Assembly (NCBI RefSeq): GCF_900089495.1
Contig: NZ_LT605203.1
Location: forward strand, 4,557,944-4,621,943
Direction: 5' to 3'
Length of the DNA: 64,000 nucleotides
Source of the DNA: Thiomonas sp. X19
GTDB taxonomy: Bacteria; Pseudomonadota; Gammaproteobacteria; Burkholderiales; Burkholderiaceae_C
The position numbers were made by a program, and so were the translations under genes. Positions 1 to 8,082 of the stretch are shown one piece after another; the first letter of the stretch is position 1, and each line of letters opens with the position of its first letter. The notes beneath the pieces were generated by a model. It was not told the DNA's origin. It searched no databases and saw only the letters and a list, made by a program, of their open reading frames with translations.

Positions 1-663
<663 letters not shown>

Positions 664-712
664 GCCCCCCCACGAACGTCCGATTCGATTTGATCCAACT
701 TCAGGAGAGGTC

Positions 713-877
713 GTGAGCAAAGAATCATCGAGCAAGAACAGAATGCCGATTGCCATCTGGGCCCTCGCGGCCGGCGCATTCGGCATCGGGACGACAGAGT
801 TCGTCGTCATGGGGCTCCTCCAAGAGGTCGCGCGAGACTTTGGGATTTCCATCAGCACGGCAGGCTACACGTCGTAG
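713..877 (+). pseudogene. MFS transporter, N-terminal fragment only
   Basis: The GTG at 713 follows an AGGAGAGG-like ribosome site. The frame encodes about 54 residues with the first membrane helix of a DHA1-type major facilitator (AIWALAAGAFGIGTTEFVVM), then ends abruptly in GYTS plus a stop where a full protein would continue for about 350 more residues. No remainder of the gene was recognised in the window. The break at about 870-877 is the probable left junction between host-like DNA and the conjugative element. No att-type repeat could be confirmed because the other junction is not recognised. Confidence 0.75.
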
Positions 878-935
878 ATCAAACCTTGTCCCCTTGAGCT
901 GACGACCATGAGTCCGATGTCCCTCTGCCCCACGC

Positions 936-1208
936 CTACTCCACCTCCTCACCGAGCGCCATCACCGCGCCCAGGTTCGCGACCGCCGAAATGCAGGCAT
1001 CCCGATGCGGCAGATGGCCCCAGCGCAAAGAGACCAGCGCCGCACGGGCTGGGTGCAGCGCGACCGCGCTTTGGCCGTTGTTGCGCATGGCATCCTGCGC
1101 CTTGTCGAGGCAGCGGATCGCCGCCTCGATGTCAGCAGGACTAGGGTGCAGGCCGATGCGCGCGAACGCAATGAGCTGTTGCGGGCATACAAGCCATTCC
1201 TTGAGCAT
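936..1208 (-). CDS. Hypothetical element protein, 90 aa
   Basis: The ATG at 1208 is preceded by a strong AGGAGG ribosome site 8 bases upstream, supporting translation. The product is a small soluble protein with alternating helix-like segments (IEAAIRCLDKAQDAMRNNG) and no domain I recognise. It is the last gene of a minus-strand run beginning with ssb and is only 15 bp from the gene before it, so it is probably co-transcribed. A maintenance or establishment role is a guess from position only. Confidence 0.6.
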   Translation of the reverse strand: MLKEWLVCPQQLIAFARIGLHPSPADIEAAIRCLDKAQDAMRNNGQSAVALHPARAALVSLRWGHLPHRDACISAVANLGAVMALGEEVE

Positions 1209-1223
1209 GGTGTGGCCTCCTGT

Positions 1224-1436
1224 TCAATCTGCGACGCGCTGGTTGCGCGCGGCCCTGCGACGACGCTTGATTTCCCAGGCCAGCCGCTTGTAAACGGCCC
1301 ACAAGAGCTTGGCCGTCGCCCACAGCAGAGGAGACAGAAAAAGCAGCTTGATTCCGAGCGGTGCGCGCATGAACAGGTCCGCGAACCACACGAGGGCCAA
1401 GAAGGCGACGATGAACGTCATGCCGACGTATTGCAT
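1224..1436 (-). CDS. Small membrane protein, 70 aa
   Basis: I chose the ATG at 1436 because AAGGAG stands 7 bases upstream; a longer frame exists but has no support. The product begins MQYVGMTFIVAFLALVWFA, a clear membrane helix, followed by a second hydrophobic stretch (LLFLSPLLWATAKLLWAVY) and a strongly basic tail (KRRRRAARNQR). This suggests a two-helix inner-membrane protein with a cytoplasmic positive tail. No family recognised. It sits between two small hypothetical genes of the same minus-strand run. Confidence 0.6.
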   Translation of the reverse strand: MQYVGMTFIVAFLALVWFADLFMRAPLGIKLLFLSPLLWATAKLLWAVYKRLAWEIKRRRRAARNQRVAD

Positions 1437-1604
1437 GTCGAATACTCCTTCATCAGAAATCGCCCTGGCTGGCCTTGCACCAAGCATTTTCTGCACCGTT
1501 CTGCTTCGGATGGGCAAGCAACCAGGCCTCATCGTGGCTCCTGGCAGCGCTGGGTCCCGCGGCAGTTGAAGGGCCGGTGGATGAGGACACATCGCGGTAG
1601 CGTG

Positions 1605-1808
1605 TCACTGCCGTACCTCCGCGGTCGAACGCCCCGCCACTGGCAACGGCATAGCGCCCTGAGCAATCCGCTCCGCACGAGTGAGCAGGCCCTGCGCGTA
1701 ACCGCGTCGGTAGGCTTCGCGCCGCCAGAGCGCCGGATTCGGGTCGAGCCCGGCGAACCCATCGCGGTCACCGACAAAGGCATCGTTCACGGGGTAGCGT
1801 TTGAACAT
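1605..1808 (-). CDS. Hypothetical protein downstream of ssb
   Basis: The ATG at 1808 overlaps the ssb stop in a TGATG arrangement, which indicates translational coupling and decides the start over a longer in-frame ATG. The 67-residue product (start [18 protein letters not shown]) carries a segment NPALWRREAYRRGYAQGLLT that looks helical and basic. No domain recognised. Tight coupling to ssb suggests a role in DNA handling or early establishment, by inference only. Confidence 0.55.
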   Translation of the reverse strand: MFKRYPVNDAFVGDRDGFAGLDPNPALWRREAYRRGYAQGLLTRAERIAQGAMPLPVAGRSTAEVRQ

Positions 1809-2236
1809 CATGACGCGCGCCCCGACGGATCGTCCAGCACAGGCCATTCCAGCCCGCCTGTCGCAGTCGCAGCAGCAGCGGCTGCTTCGGCAGGCTTGTC
1901 CTTCTCCCGTCGGGTCAGCAACAGCAACTCATCGGCAACGACCTCGGTTGTATGCCGTTCCGTCCCATCTTTGTCGGCCCATTTGCGCGTGCGCAACTGG
2001 CCCTCGACATAAGCCTGTGTGCCTTTGGACAAAAAGTCCGCCGCAATCTCGGCCAGTCGCCCGAATAGCACGACGCGCGACCATTCGGTGTCTTCACGTC
2101 GCTCGCCGCCCTTGTCTTTCCAGGTGCGTGAGGTCGCAAGCGCGAGCGTGGCGACGGCCACGCCGTCTGCGGTATAACGCACCTCGGGGTCGCGGCCGAG
2201 GTGACCGATCAGTTGCACCTTGTTGAGAGAGGCCAT
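1808..2236 (-). CDS. ssb: Single-stranded DNA-binding protein
   Basis: The 142-residue product starts [20 protein letters not shown], the classic OB-fold opening of bacterial SSB, and continues through [20 protein letters not shown] and [12 protein letters not shown]. It would coat single strands during replication and when transferred DNA enters a recipient. Unlike chromosomal SSB, the C-terminus lacks an obvious acidic DDDIPF-type tip and ends [13 protein letters not shown], so recruitment of host repair partners may be weak. It heads a minus-strand operon of small genes and lies 115 bp from the repressor gene. Confidence 0.93.
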   Translation of the reverse strand: MASLNKVQLIGHLGRDPEVRYTADGVAVATLALATSRTWKDKGGERREDTEWSRVVLFGRLAEIAADFLSKGTQAYVEGQLRTRKWADKDGTERHTTEVVADELLLLTRREKDKPAEAAAAAATATGGLEWPVLDDPSGRAS

Positions 2237-2350
2237 GCTTCACTCCATCGAGGGGATGGAACGAATAGTACGTAATGCCTAACATCCAGTAAATAGGTAT
2301 TCCCTATTGTTTTACAGATTGAACCAGGGCGCTCACTGGGCCGCCGACGC

Positions 2351-3025
2351 TCAGATTGGCTTGCCGAGCCATGCCCAGATCACGCGGCCGTGAACGTGCA
2401 AGCTGGACGTTTCTTCAGGAGAGATCTCCCAGCCCTTGTAGAGACCATTGTCCGAGTTGACGGACAGGGACTTCGGCATGCGCTGGATGCGTTTGATAAA
2501 GGTTTCGTCGCCGAAGGTGAAGAGGTAGACGCCGTCACGATCGATGGTTTCCACCGATCGATCAATGACGACGATGTCGCCGTCATTGATCGTGGGCTCC
2601 ATCGAGTCGCCTGCGACCGTGACCAGCGCAAGCGAAGCCAGCGCCACGCCTGAGTTGCGCAGGATGCGGGCCACGATGTCTTGACAGACCTGCACAGCGC
2701 CGACGCGCAACTGGGCTTCCAGGTAGCGCCCCGGTCCCGCGGCCGCCTTCAGGTCGTACTGAGGCAGGGTGACCATCCCATCGACGATGCGCAGGGAGGG
2801 GTTGTATCCCCACTCTTCGCGCACCCCCCAGTGTTCCGGCCCGACGACGTCTGAGAAATATTGAAACAGGGCGCCGAGGCGAGACTTGGCCACGCGACCA
2901 TGGTGGATCCAGTCCTGTACAGACGGCGGCTTGATCTCCATGGCGCGCGCCAGGGTGACCTTCGACACGCCCTTTTTCAGTCGCGCCGCCTCAATCGCAG
3001 CACCTAGTTCTTTGCCTGTAAGCAT
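2351..3025 (-). CDS. XRE/S24 repressor (LexA/CI type)
   Basis: The N-terminal 60 residues form a helix-turn-helix (SKVTLARAMEIKPPSVQDWI), and the C-terminal half is a peptidase S24 domain with GDSMEPTINDGD holding the catalytic serine and FIKRIQRM holding the lysine. The family represses lytic or transfer genes and self-cleaves on RecA activation after DNA damage. I favour the ATG at 3025; a TTG at 3043 in frame is possible. The gene is divergent from a YdaS/Cro-like gene, with palindromic sites between and overlapping its own start, so autoregulation of a bistable switch is likely. Confidence 0.9.
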   Translation of the reverse strand: MLTGKELGAAIEAARLKKGVSKVTLARAMEIKPPSVQDWIHHGRVAKSRLGALFQYFSDVVGPEHWGVREEWGYNPSLRIVDGMVTLPQYDLKAAAGPGRYLEAQLRVGAVQVCQDIVARILRNSGVALASLALVTVAGDSMEPTINDGDIVVIDRSVETIDRDGVYLFTFGDETFIKRIQRMPKSLSVNSDNGLYKGWEISPEETSSLHVHGRVIWAWLGKPI

Positions 3026-3091
3026 TGCCTTATTTGAACGCAAAGCGAAAAATAAGGCAATGCACTTTCATAAAATAATGCAATACCTTAT
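3022..3091. promoter_or_regulatory. Operator region between repressor and Cro-like gene
   Basis: GCATTGCCTTATTT at 3022-3035 is repeated as an exact inverse, AAATAAGGCAATGC, at 3050-3063. A third imperfect copy of the half-site, GCAATACCTTAT, follows at 3080-3091. The region is unusually AT-rich for this window. The arrangement of repeated sites between a CI-like and a Cro-like gene matches the lambdoid switch. The first arm overlaps the proposed repressor start codon (3025), so binding there would block repressor synthesis. Confidence 0.75.
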
Positions 3092-3100
3092 ACTGACCTG

Positions 3101-3394
3101 ATGAGAACCAACACCCGCCTGTCCGAAGCGACCTCAGCCCATGGCGGTCTGTCCGCTTGTGCACGCATGATCGGCGTGAGGCCCCCCACCCTGCATCAAT
3201 GGATCAAGGGGCTGCGTCCGGTACCCCCGCGGCGATGCTATGCAATCGAGTCCGCGCTGGCGGTTCGCCGTTGGGATCTCCGACCCAACGACTGGCATCT
3301 GATCTGGCCGGAACTGGTGCGCGCACCGGGTGCGCCGGCCGTGACCGAATCCACGCCCGGCGCCGGGCCACCGCGAGAGGACAGCCGTGAATGA
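3101..3394 (+). CDS. YdaS/Cro-like DNA-binding protein
   Basis: The 97-residue product has a short helix-turn-helix (GGLSACARMIGVRPPTLHQW) and the conserved continuation VPPRRCYAIESAL...RWDLRPNDWHLIWPEL typical of the YdaS_antitoxin/Cro superfamily found opposite S24 repressors in prophages and mobile elements. It is the first gene of a plus-strand run and starts 10 bp after the last operator half-site. It probably antagonises the repressor and opens early transcription. The tail after residue 75 is proline-rich and low in complexity. Confidence 0.75.
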   Translation: MRTNTRLSEATSAHGGLSACARMIGVRPPTLHQWIKGLRPVPPRRCYAIESALAVRRWDLRPNDWHLIWPELVRAPGAPAVTESTPGAGPPREDSRE

Positions 3395-3596
3395 ACCCCT
3401 GAGACTACTCGTGACTGCGGAGGAAGCGGCCCGCATGCTTTCGATGGGCCGATCGACCTTCTGGCGTAACGTCAGCGCAGGGGTCTTGCCGCAGCCCGTG
3501 CGCATCGGCGGCCTCACCCGCTGGCGGGTCGCCGATCTGGTGCAGGTGGTGGATCCGGGGGCACAAACGATGGCGGAGCAGGGGAGGGCGGCATGA
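3387..3596 (+). CDS. AlpA/MerR-like small HTH protein
   Basis: The 69-residue product matches the HTH_17/AlpA pattern: LLVTAEEAARMLSMGRSTFW, then PQPVRIGGLTRWRVADL. Such proteins act as small activators or excisionases (recombination directionality factors) of mobile elements. It overlaps the upstream gene by 8 bp and the downstream replication gene by 4 bp, so it is translationally coupled to both. Whether it is an excisionase cannot be decided because no integrase is visible in the window. Confidence 0.7.
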   Translation: MNEPLRLLVTAEEAARMLSMGRSTFWRNVSAGVLPQPVRIGGLTRWRVADLVQVVDPGAQTMAEQGRAA

Positions 3597-4822
3597 CGCA
3601 GGTCTCTCCCAGCCGTGACATCAGCCCCGCCCCTCTCACCCCACCCACCTGCGACCTGCGCGCCATGCCTCACATGCCGCTGGACGTGACGCGAGTGCTC
3701 AACTCCGACTTCATCGCCCAGACCGACTGCCCCGCCTTCAAGGTCGGCATGACGCTGATGATGACGAGCTGGCAGCAGGTGCCCGCGGCCAGTCTGCCCT
3801 CGGACGACAAATCCTTGGCCTGGCTGGCCCACGTCACCCCGCAGCGCTGGCGCAAGATCAAAGAGCAGGCGCTGCGCGGATGGATGTTGTGCAGCGACGG
3901 CCGTCTGTATCACCCCGTCATCGCCGAGTTCGCACTGGACGCCTTTGACAAAGTGCGAGACCGGCTCGACGACAGCGCCCCAGCCCGGCGCATCAGCAGC
4001 AGCGCCGAGCGCATGCGCCGCCTGCGCGCCCGGCAGAAAGCCGAGCGTGACGCCGACTCAGCAGCGTCACATGTGACGCCCGAAGTGACGCCGCGTGACG
4101 TCACCAGTGACGGAAGTGACGCGTCACCTGTGACGCCCCCTCCCAACACCCCACCCCCTAAAGAAGAAGAGAAAGAGAAAGGGAGTGACGCACGTAACGC
4201 GTCACCTGTGATGCCGACCGTGACGCAGCCAGTGACGCCCATCACCGCGTCACAGCCCCAGCGTCACCTGCCCATCCTTCAATCCATGCCTGCGGCTGCA
4301 GTCGCTGACGCGCCTTCGCCGCCCCCCATCTCTCAGACACAAGACACGACCCCCAACCCGGCGCCGATGGACGGCAAGGCCAAAGGCAAACACCCGCTGC
4401 TCACCCTTGCAGAAAAACACCTCGCCGAGCAACTCTGGCAGCACTACAGCGAGGCCTTCCAGTCCCGCTACGACGCCCCGCCGCTGCGCGACGGAAAGGT
4501 GAACTACCAGCTCGCCAGCCTCACCCGCAGCCTGGGTCAGCAAGCCCCGGCCGTCGCTGCTCACTACCTCCAGAGCAACCACGACTGGTACGTCCGCAAG
4601 GGACACGACCTCGGCACCCTGCTGGCCGACGCCAGCAAGGTGAGAGCCGACTGGATGGCCGCCAGCAAACGCGCCGCCCAGCTCGACGCCGTGCGCGCCC
4701 GCAACCACCAGCCTCCGCAAACCGCCACCCCGCCCAAGGAGTCCCCACCCGCCCCGGAAACCATCCGAGCCCAGCTCGCCGCCCTGCAAGACAAATTCAC
4801 CCGCCGCGCCGCCAGCGCCTGA
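3593..4822 (+). CDS. DUF1376 replication-initiator-like protein
   Basis: Residues 28-105 fit DUF1376 (MPLDVTRVLNSDFIA, LMMTSWQQVPAASLPSDD, RGWMLCSDGRLYHPVIAEFA), a domain common in phage and plasmid replication proteins. A C-terminal block (about 285-365: DGKVNYQLASLTRSLGQQAP, DWYVRKGHDLGTLLADASKV) resembles the DNA-binding or helicase-loading end of such proteins. The linker is low-complexity (VTP repeats, acidic/basic runs) and its DNA carries the iteron cluster described separately. The gene is coupled by ATGA to the AlpA-like gene and followed by parB. Likely role: initiation of autonomous replication of the element. Confidence 0.7.
   Translation: MTQVSPSRDISPAPLTPPTCDLRAMPHMPLDVTRVLNSDFIAQTDCPAFKVGMTLMMTSWQQVPAASLPSDDKSLAWLAHVTPQRWRKIKEQALRGWMLCSDGRLYHPVIAEFALDAFDKVRDRLDDSAPARRISSSAERMRRLRARQKAERDADSAASHVTPEVTPRDVTSDGSDASPVTPPPNTPPPKEEEKEKGSDARNASPVMPTVTQPVTPITASQPQRHLPILQSMPAAAVADAPSPPPISQTQDTTPNPAPMDGKAKGKHPLLTLAEKHLAEQLWQHYSEAFQSRYDAPPLRDGKVNYQLASLTRSLGQQAPAVAAHYLQSNHDWYVRKGHDLGTLLADASKVRADWMAASKRAAQLDAVRARNHQPPQTATPPKESPPAPETIRAQLAALQDKFTRRAASA
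4046..4267. other. Iteron cluster and purine tract: candidate replication origin
   Basis: Within 222 bp there are nine GTGACG sites (4047, 4073, 4085, 4095, 4107, 4116, 4130, 4185, 4220, with a further one at 4232) and five inverse CGTCAC sites (4065, 4122, 4200, 4248, 4262), several joined as palindromes such as GTGACGTCAC at 4095-4104. They occur in more than one reading frame and in both orientations, so protein repeats alone do not explain them. A purine-only stretch of A and G lies at about 4160-4184 among them. Iterons plus an A-rich tract inside a replication gene is the layout of the phage lambda origin. Confidence 0.55.
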
Positions 4823-4840
4823 TCCTCTCAACCCTTCCCC

Positions 4841-5803
4841 ATGATGCAAGCGACCGCCATGACCTCCACCACAGCCCTTCCCCTGGACTTCGGCACCCCC
4901 GGCGCCGACCCGCAGCAACTGCGCGCCGTTCCTCTGGACGCCGTGCAGACCGAGAGCGATTTCCCCGTGCGTCGCCTCGATGCCGACACCCTCGACGATT
5001 TGGCGAAAAGCCTGGAAATCGTCGGCCAGCTTCAACCCATCGGCGTGCGCGCCGCAGGGAAGAACTGGTCGCTGATCTACGGTGAACGACGTGTGCGCGC
5101 CGCCCGCCTGCTGGGCTGGCGCACCCTGCTGGCGCGGGTGTTCTCGCCCATCGGCGCCGCGCCCGTGGTGCTGCGCGCCACCGAGAACATGCACCGGCAG
5201 GAGTTCAGTCTGGAAGATGCCGCCGACACGGTGCTGCGTCTGGTCTCCGCCGGCATGACGCCGCCGAGTATCGCCAAGGCACTCGCCCGGCGCGAGGCCT
5301 GGGTGAGCGGCATGCTGTCCTTCGCCCGCAACCCCCTGGCGCGCGAACTGGCCAGCTTGGGGCGCTTGCAGTCGGTCTCCGCCTGGGAGTCCTTCGCCGC
5401 GCTCGACCCGACCGAGCAGGGCACCGTGCTGGACTCCAGCGACACCATCACCGTGGCCCGCTGCGACGAAGTCCGTCAGGCGTCGCGGCAGAAGGAGGCG
5501 CGCCGACAACGGCAACTGGCGCCCGCCGCATCAGAAGCTTCACCCTCAGCAGCGCACACGGAGTGTGAAGCGGCACAAGCCTGCGCGGCGGCTTCCGCGC
5601 AAGCCTGCGCATCCGCCGAACAGGACATCGATTGGCAAGAAGAAAACCCGCCGTCGGACAATGCCATCACGCTCACCCTGCGGCAGGATCAAAAGCAAGC
5701 CCTGCAGCGCATCATGGCCGACGAGAATCGCGATCTGGACGACATCCTGCAGGAAGCGGTCGATGTCTATCTCACCCATCGGCAGGGAGCAGGCCATGAA
5801 TGA
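4841..5803 (+). CDS. parB: ParB-family partition protein
   Basis: The N-terminal half has the ParB/Spo0J nuclease-like fold (LRAVPLDAVQTESDFPVRRL, WSLIYGERRVRAARLLGW, VLRATENMHRQEFSLEDAA) and a helix-turn-helix (MTPPSIAKALARREAWVSGM). The last 100 residues include an alanine-rich linker and a short C-terminal block (TLRQDQKQALQRIMADENRD) that probably dimerises. It would bind centromere-like sites for segregation. No parA adjoins it; the only ParA-like gene is traL at 25.4 kb. ATGs at 4841, 4844 and 4859 are all possible starts. Confidence 0.9.
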   Translation: MMQATAMTSTTALPLDFGTPGADPQQLRAVPLDAVQTESDFPVRRLDADTLDDLAKSLEIVGQLQPIGVRAAGKNWSLIYGERRVRAARLLGWRTLLARVFSPIGAAPVVLRATENMHRQEFSLEDAADTVLRLVSAGMTPPSIAKALARREAWVSGMLSFARNPLARELASLGRLQSVSAWESFAALDPTEQGTVLDSSDTITVARCDEVRQASRQKEARRQRQLAPAASEASPSAAHTECEAAQACAAASAQACASAEQDIDWQEENPPSDNAITLTLRQDQKQALQRIMADENRDLDDILQEAVDVYLTHRQGAGHE

Positions 5804-6359
5804 ATCGCAGATGACGACAACACAGGCCGCCCAGGCGCTGTTCACGAGCCTGCTCGATGAACAGGTCCATCTGTTTACAGGAGTCAGCACCCTGAGCATG
5901 GACGATGTGCGCCAGAGCCTGTACCTCTTCTGTCTGGAGCACGCCGCAGGCCTGGATGCCTTCAATCCCCTGCTGGGCACCCCCAAGAACTACATCATGG
6001 GCCGCATGTGGGGCTTGGTCGAGCGCTGGCGGCCGATGTCCTCGCTCGATGACATCCTGACCGATGACCACGACCCACCCATCCGCCAGAGGCTGCCCGA
6101 TGCGATGCAGGCACCGGGGGTGGAGACCGCGCTCATCGCCCGCGCGCAGCGCCAGGCCGAAGAGCAGATCCGGGATGACCTCGAACTCGCCAGCCGCAAA
6201 TCCCTGCACGGCCTGCCGACCACAGTCGCGCTGGTCACTCACTGCGACCGACCCCTCAGCGAAGTCGCCCGGCGGTGCGGCAAGAACAGGTGGCGGCTGC
6301 GCAAGGTGGTGCGTCAGAACCGCAGCGGCTTGGAACAAGACTCACGCGCCGCAGGATAA
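5796..6359 (+). CDS. Hypothetical protein with C-terminal HTH-like segment
   Basis: The ATG at 5796 overlaps the parB stop, so the gene is coupled to it. The 187-residue product has a helical N-terminal half (MDDVRQSLYLFCLEHAAGLD, NYIMGRMWGLVERW) and a C-terminal segment, VALVTHCDRPLSEVARRCGK followed by RWRLRKVVRQ, which reads like a sigma-70 region 4 or other helix-turn-helix. It may be a transcription factor of the maintenance block. No family recognised with certainty. Confidence 0.6.
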   Translation: MNESQMTTTQAAQALFTSLLDEQVHLFTGVSTLSMDDVRQSLYLFCLEHAAGLDAFNPLLGTPKNYIMGRMWGLVERWRPMSSLDDILTDDHDPPIRQRLPDAMQAPGVETALIARAQRQAEEQIRDDLELASRKSLHGLPTTVALVTHCDRPLSEVARRCGKNRWRLRKVVRQNRSGLEQDSRAAG

Positions 6360-6383
6360 TGGGGCCGGAGGCATTGCAAGGGT

Positions 6384-6683
6384 ATGGCACAGACTCGACA
6401 GAAACCCACCGAAAGCCCTGCCGCGTTCCGCAGAAAATACCCGGCGCTCGTATGGTCCAACCCGCAGGCGCCGGACGAGGTGTGGATGCGCCAGGTGCTG
6501 ATTCATCCTGGATTCGACCTGTTTTTGGACGCCCTGATCGCGTTCGGACTCGATCCGTTGGAAAGGCAATGGGCCATCCTGCTGGCCGCGCAAGACCCGG
6601 GCGCGCTGCGTGCGCGCAAGATCACTAATGACCTGCTCCAAAATGCCCGAGACGCCCATGCTCACCTCCGCGCTGAGACCTGA
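6384..6683 (+). CDS. Small protein paired with AbiEii-like gene
   Basis: The 99-residue product (MAQTRQKPTESPAAFRRKYP...) overlaps the start of the nucleotidyltransferase gene by 26 bp. A purine-rich GGAGG lies 15 bp upstream and AAGGG close to the ATG. Such small genes ahead of AbiEii/MenA-type nucleotidyltransferases are often their antitoxin or partner, but this is not the classical AbiEi winged-helix antitoxin. The partner role is inferred from overlap only. Confidence 0.55.
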   Translation: MAQTRQKPTESPAAFRRKYPALVWSNPQAPDEVWMRQVLIHPGFDLFLDALIAFGLDPLERQWAILLAAQDPGALRARKITNDLLQNARDAHAHLRAET

Positions 6684-7458
6684 CACGGCAGCGCTTTGGC
6701 AGGCGCTGCAACACCCTGAGGTGGCGCCGTTGCTGCGAGGGTTTGTCTTGGTCGGCGGCTCTGCCCTGACGCTGCGCATCGGCCACAGAGTCAGCGAAGA
6801 CCTTGATCTGGCCTACTCCGAAGGGAAACTTCCGGTGGTGCGCATCCCAAGGCTGATGGATGCACTCGCCCGCCACGGCATCGACTGCGTGCGCCAGCAC
6901 GATCTTGCTGCTGAAGAAGAATTTTTCGAATCCGGCCTTGACCTTGCCGATTACCAGCAGAACTTCGTCGCGCAATGCAGCGTCAAGTTGACATTGGTCA
7001 GTCTGGATCAATCCGCCAGGACGCTGATCGGTGGGGATGCAGCGTCGCCCCTGCGGGTTGCCACCCTCGATGAGATTTTCAAGACCAAAGCGCTGGTCTG
7101 CGCAGATCGATCGAAGACGCGGGACTGGTACGACCTGCACACCCTGATGACCGAGGAAGGCTACACCATCGCCGATCTGCACAACGCCTTTGTCGAGTCT
7201 GGCCAGCCTTCGAAATACGACATCGCAAAATCGCGGATGACATCAGGGCGACCGGAGGCTTCCGATGAAGGCTATTTGCAGCTCGCAGGCCGCAGCAAGC
7301 CCACACTCGATGTCATGCGGGACTATTTCGAGGCAGGTTTTCGGGAGTTCGAGGTCGCAAGCATGTCGGGCGCGCTACGCCTGGAGCGCGAAGCCGATCA
7401 ACGGTGTGTGCCAAAGCCTCGTATCGCATCCAGGCGCAAGCGCGACATCGCACGCTGA
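6658..7458 (+). CDS. AbiEii/AbiGii-type nucleotidyltransferase
   Basis: The motif GFVLVGGSALTLRIGHRVSE followed by DLDLAY is the GS...DxD signature of the AbiEii/AbiGii nucleotidyltransferase toxin family (PF08843), with further family segments LDEIFKTKALVCADRSKTRD and WYDLHTLM. These enzymes add nucleotides to tRNA acceptor stems or other targets and act in type IV toxin-antitoxin or abortive phage defence. I use the ATG at 6658; 6643 is an alternative. A stability or defence role for the element is likely; the target is unknown. Confidence 0.8.
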   Translation: MLTSALRPDTAALWQALQHPEVAPLLRGFVLVGGSALTLRIGHRVSEDLDLAYSEGKLPVVRIPRLMDALARHGIDCVRQHDLAAEEEFFESGLDLADYQQNFVAQCSVKLTLVSLDQSARTLIGGDAASPLRVATLDEIFKTKALVCADRSKTRDWYDLHTLMTEEGYTIADLHNAFVESGQPSKYDIAKSRMTSGRPEASDEGYLQLAGRSKPTLDVMRDYFEAGFREFEVASMSGALRLEREADQRCVPKPRIASRRKRDIAR

Positions 7459-7488
7459 CCGCGCGGGCGGCGCAGGATAATGCGGATC

Positions 7489-7746
7489 ATGAAAACCGTC
7501 GGCCACCGGAACCCCCACCCCATCACCCTGCACGCCAGAGCCGGAGCGCTGGAGGAGTTCGGGCGTTTCAACGACGCCGTTCACAGCCTCGGCCGCACAC
7601 GCATCCTTCTTCCCAAGGGAGTGTTCAGGCTGTCCCATGAGGAAGCCGACAGGCAGAAGACCGAGGGCATCGCCCGCGGCATGGCTTTGTTGGCAGCGGA
7701 TCGCGATCAAGGCGCATCTGGCGCCACCCGACAAGGCCAGAAGTGA
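7489..7746 (+). CDS. Hypothetical protein, 85 aa
   Basis: The product (MKTVGHRNPHPITLHARAGA...) is basic, with a segment RTRILLPKGVFRLSHEEADR, and matches no family I know. A GATAAT hexamer ends 7 bases before this ATG and no ribosome site is visible, so the transcript may be leaderless; an in-frame ATG at 7480 would lie inside that hexamer. The stop overlaps the chorismate mutase start. Similar short proteins occur in element backbones, but the role is unknown. Confidence 0.5.
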   Translation: MKTVGHRNPHPITLHARAGALEEFGRFNDAVHSLGRTRILLPKGVFRLSHEEADRQKTEGIARGMALLAADRDQGASGATRQGQK

Positions 7747-8081
7747 TGCAGAGGATGTTGCAGACCTTGCGCTCAGAGATCGACGCCATCGACGAGCAGC
7801 TCATTGAGTTTCTCGCCAGACGCTTCACGGTCACCCGGCAGGTCGGACAACTCAAGGCGCATCATGCGCTGCCCGCGGTGGACACCGAGCGCGAATCTGC
7901 CCAGCAGTTGCGCTATGAGCAACTCGCGCGGGCAAATGGCCTCGACCCGGCTCTGGTCACGGGTCTGTTTCGTGACATCATCGCAGCAGTGGTGCGTCAG
8001 CACGGTGAAGCCATCACCCCAGAACGCCCCGGATCAAGCCAGCCGCCGCGCGGCCGGAAAGATCACGGCAACGAGCGGTGA
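7746..8081 (+). CDS. AroQ-class chorismate mutase
   Basis: The product has the helical AroQ fold: LRSEIDAIDEQLIEFLARRF, VTRQVGQLKAHH, DTERESAQQ and the C-terminal VVRQHGEA. The arginines, lysine, RE pair and glutamine expected in the chorismate pocket are all present, so it may be active, turning chorismate to prephenate; isochorismate lyases of the PchB type share the fold and are an alternative. The start overlaps the previous stop (TGATG). Its place between an AbiEii-like toxin and the conjugation operons, without other aromatic genes, is odd. Confidence 0.75.
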   Translation: MQRMLQTLRSEIDAIDEQLIEFLARRFTVTRQVGQLKAHHALPAVDTERESAQQLRYEQLARANGLDPALVTGLFRDIIAAVVRQHGEAITPERPGSSQPPRGRKDHGNER

Positions 8082-8082
8082 A

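Noticed and set aside
1005..2012. 335-codon plus-strand frame across ssb and small genes
   Set aside because: It overlaps ssb on the opposite strand and shows no protein-like features; the minus-strand genes have ribosome sites and coupling.
3387..3596. AlpA-like protein as proof of an integrative element
   Set aside because: No integrase or att site is visible, so plasmid or ICE nature remains open.
4060..4260. VTP-type repeats as only a protein repeat
   Set aside because: The hexamers occur in different frames and orientations, so a protein-level explanation is not enough; kept as an origin candidate instead.
4250..5515. 421-codon antisense frame over the replication gene and parB
   Set aside because: Composition is Gly/Ala/Val-rich shadow coding; the plus-strand genes there are clear homologues.
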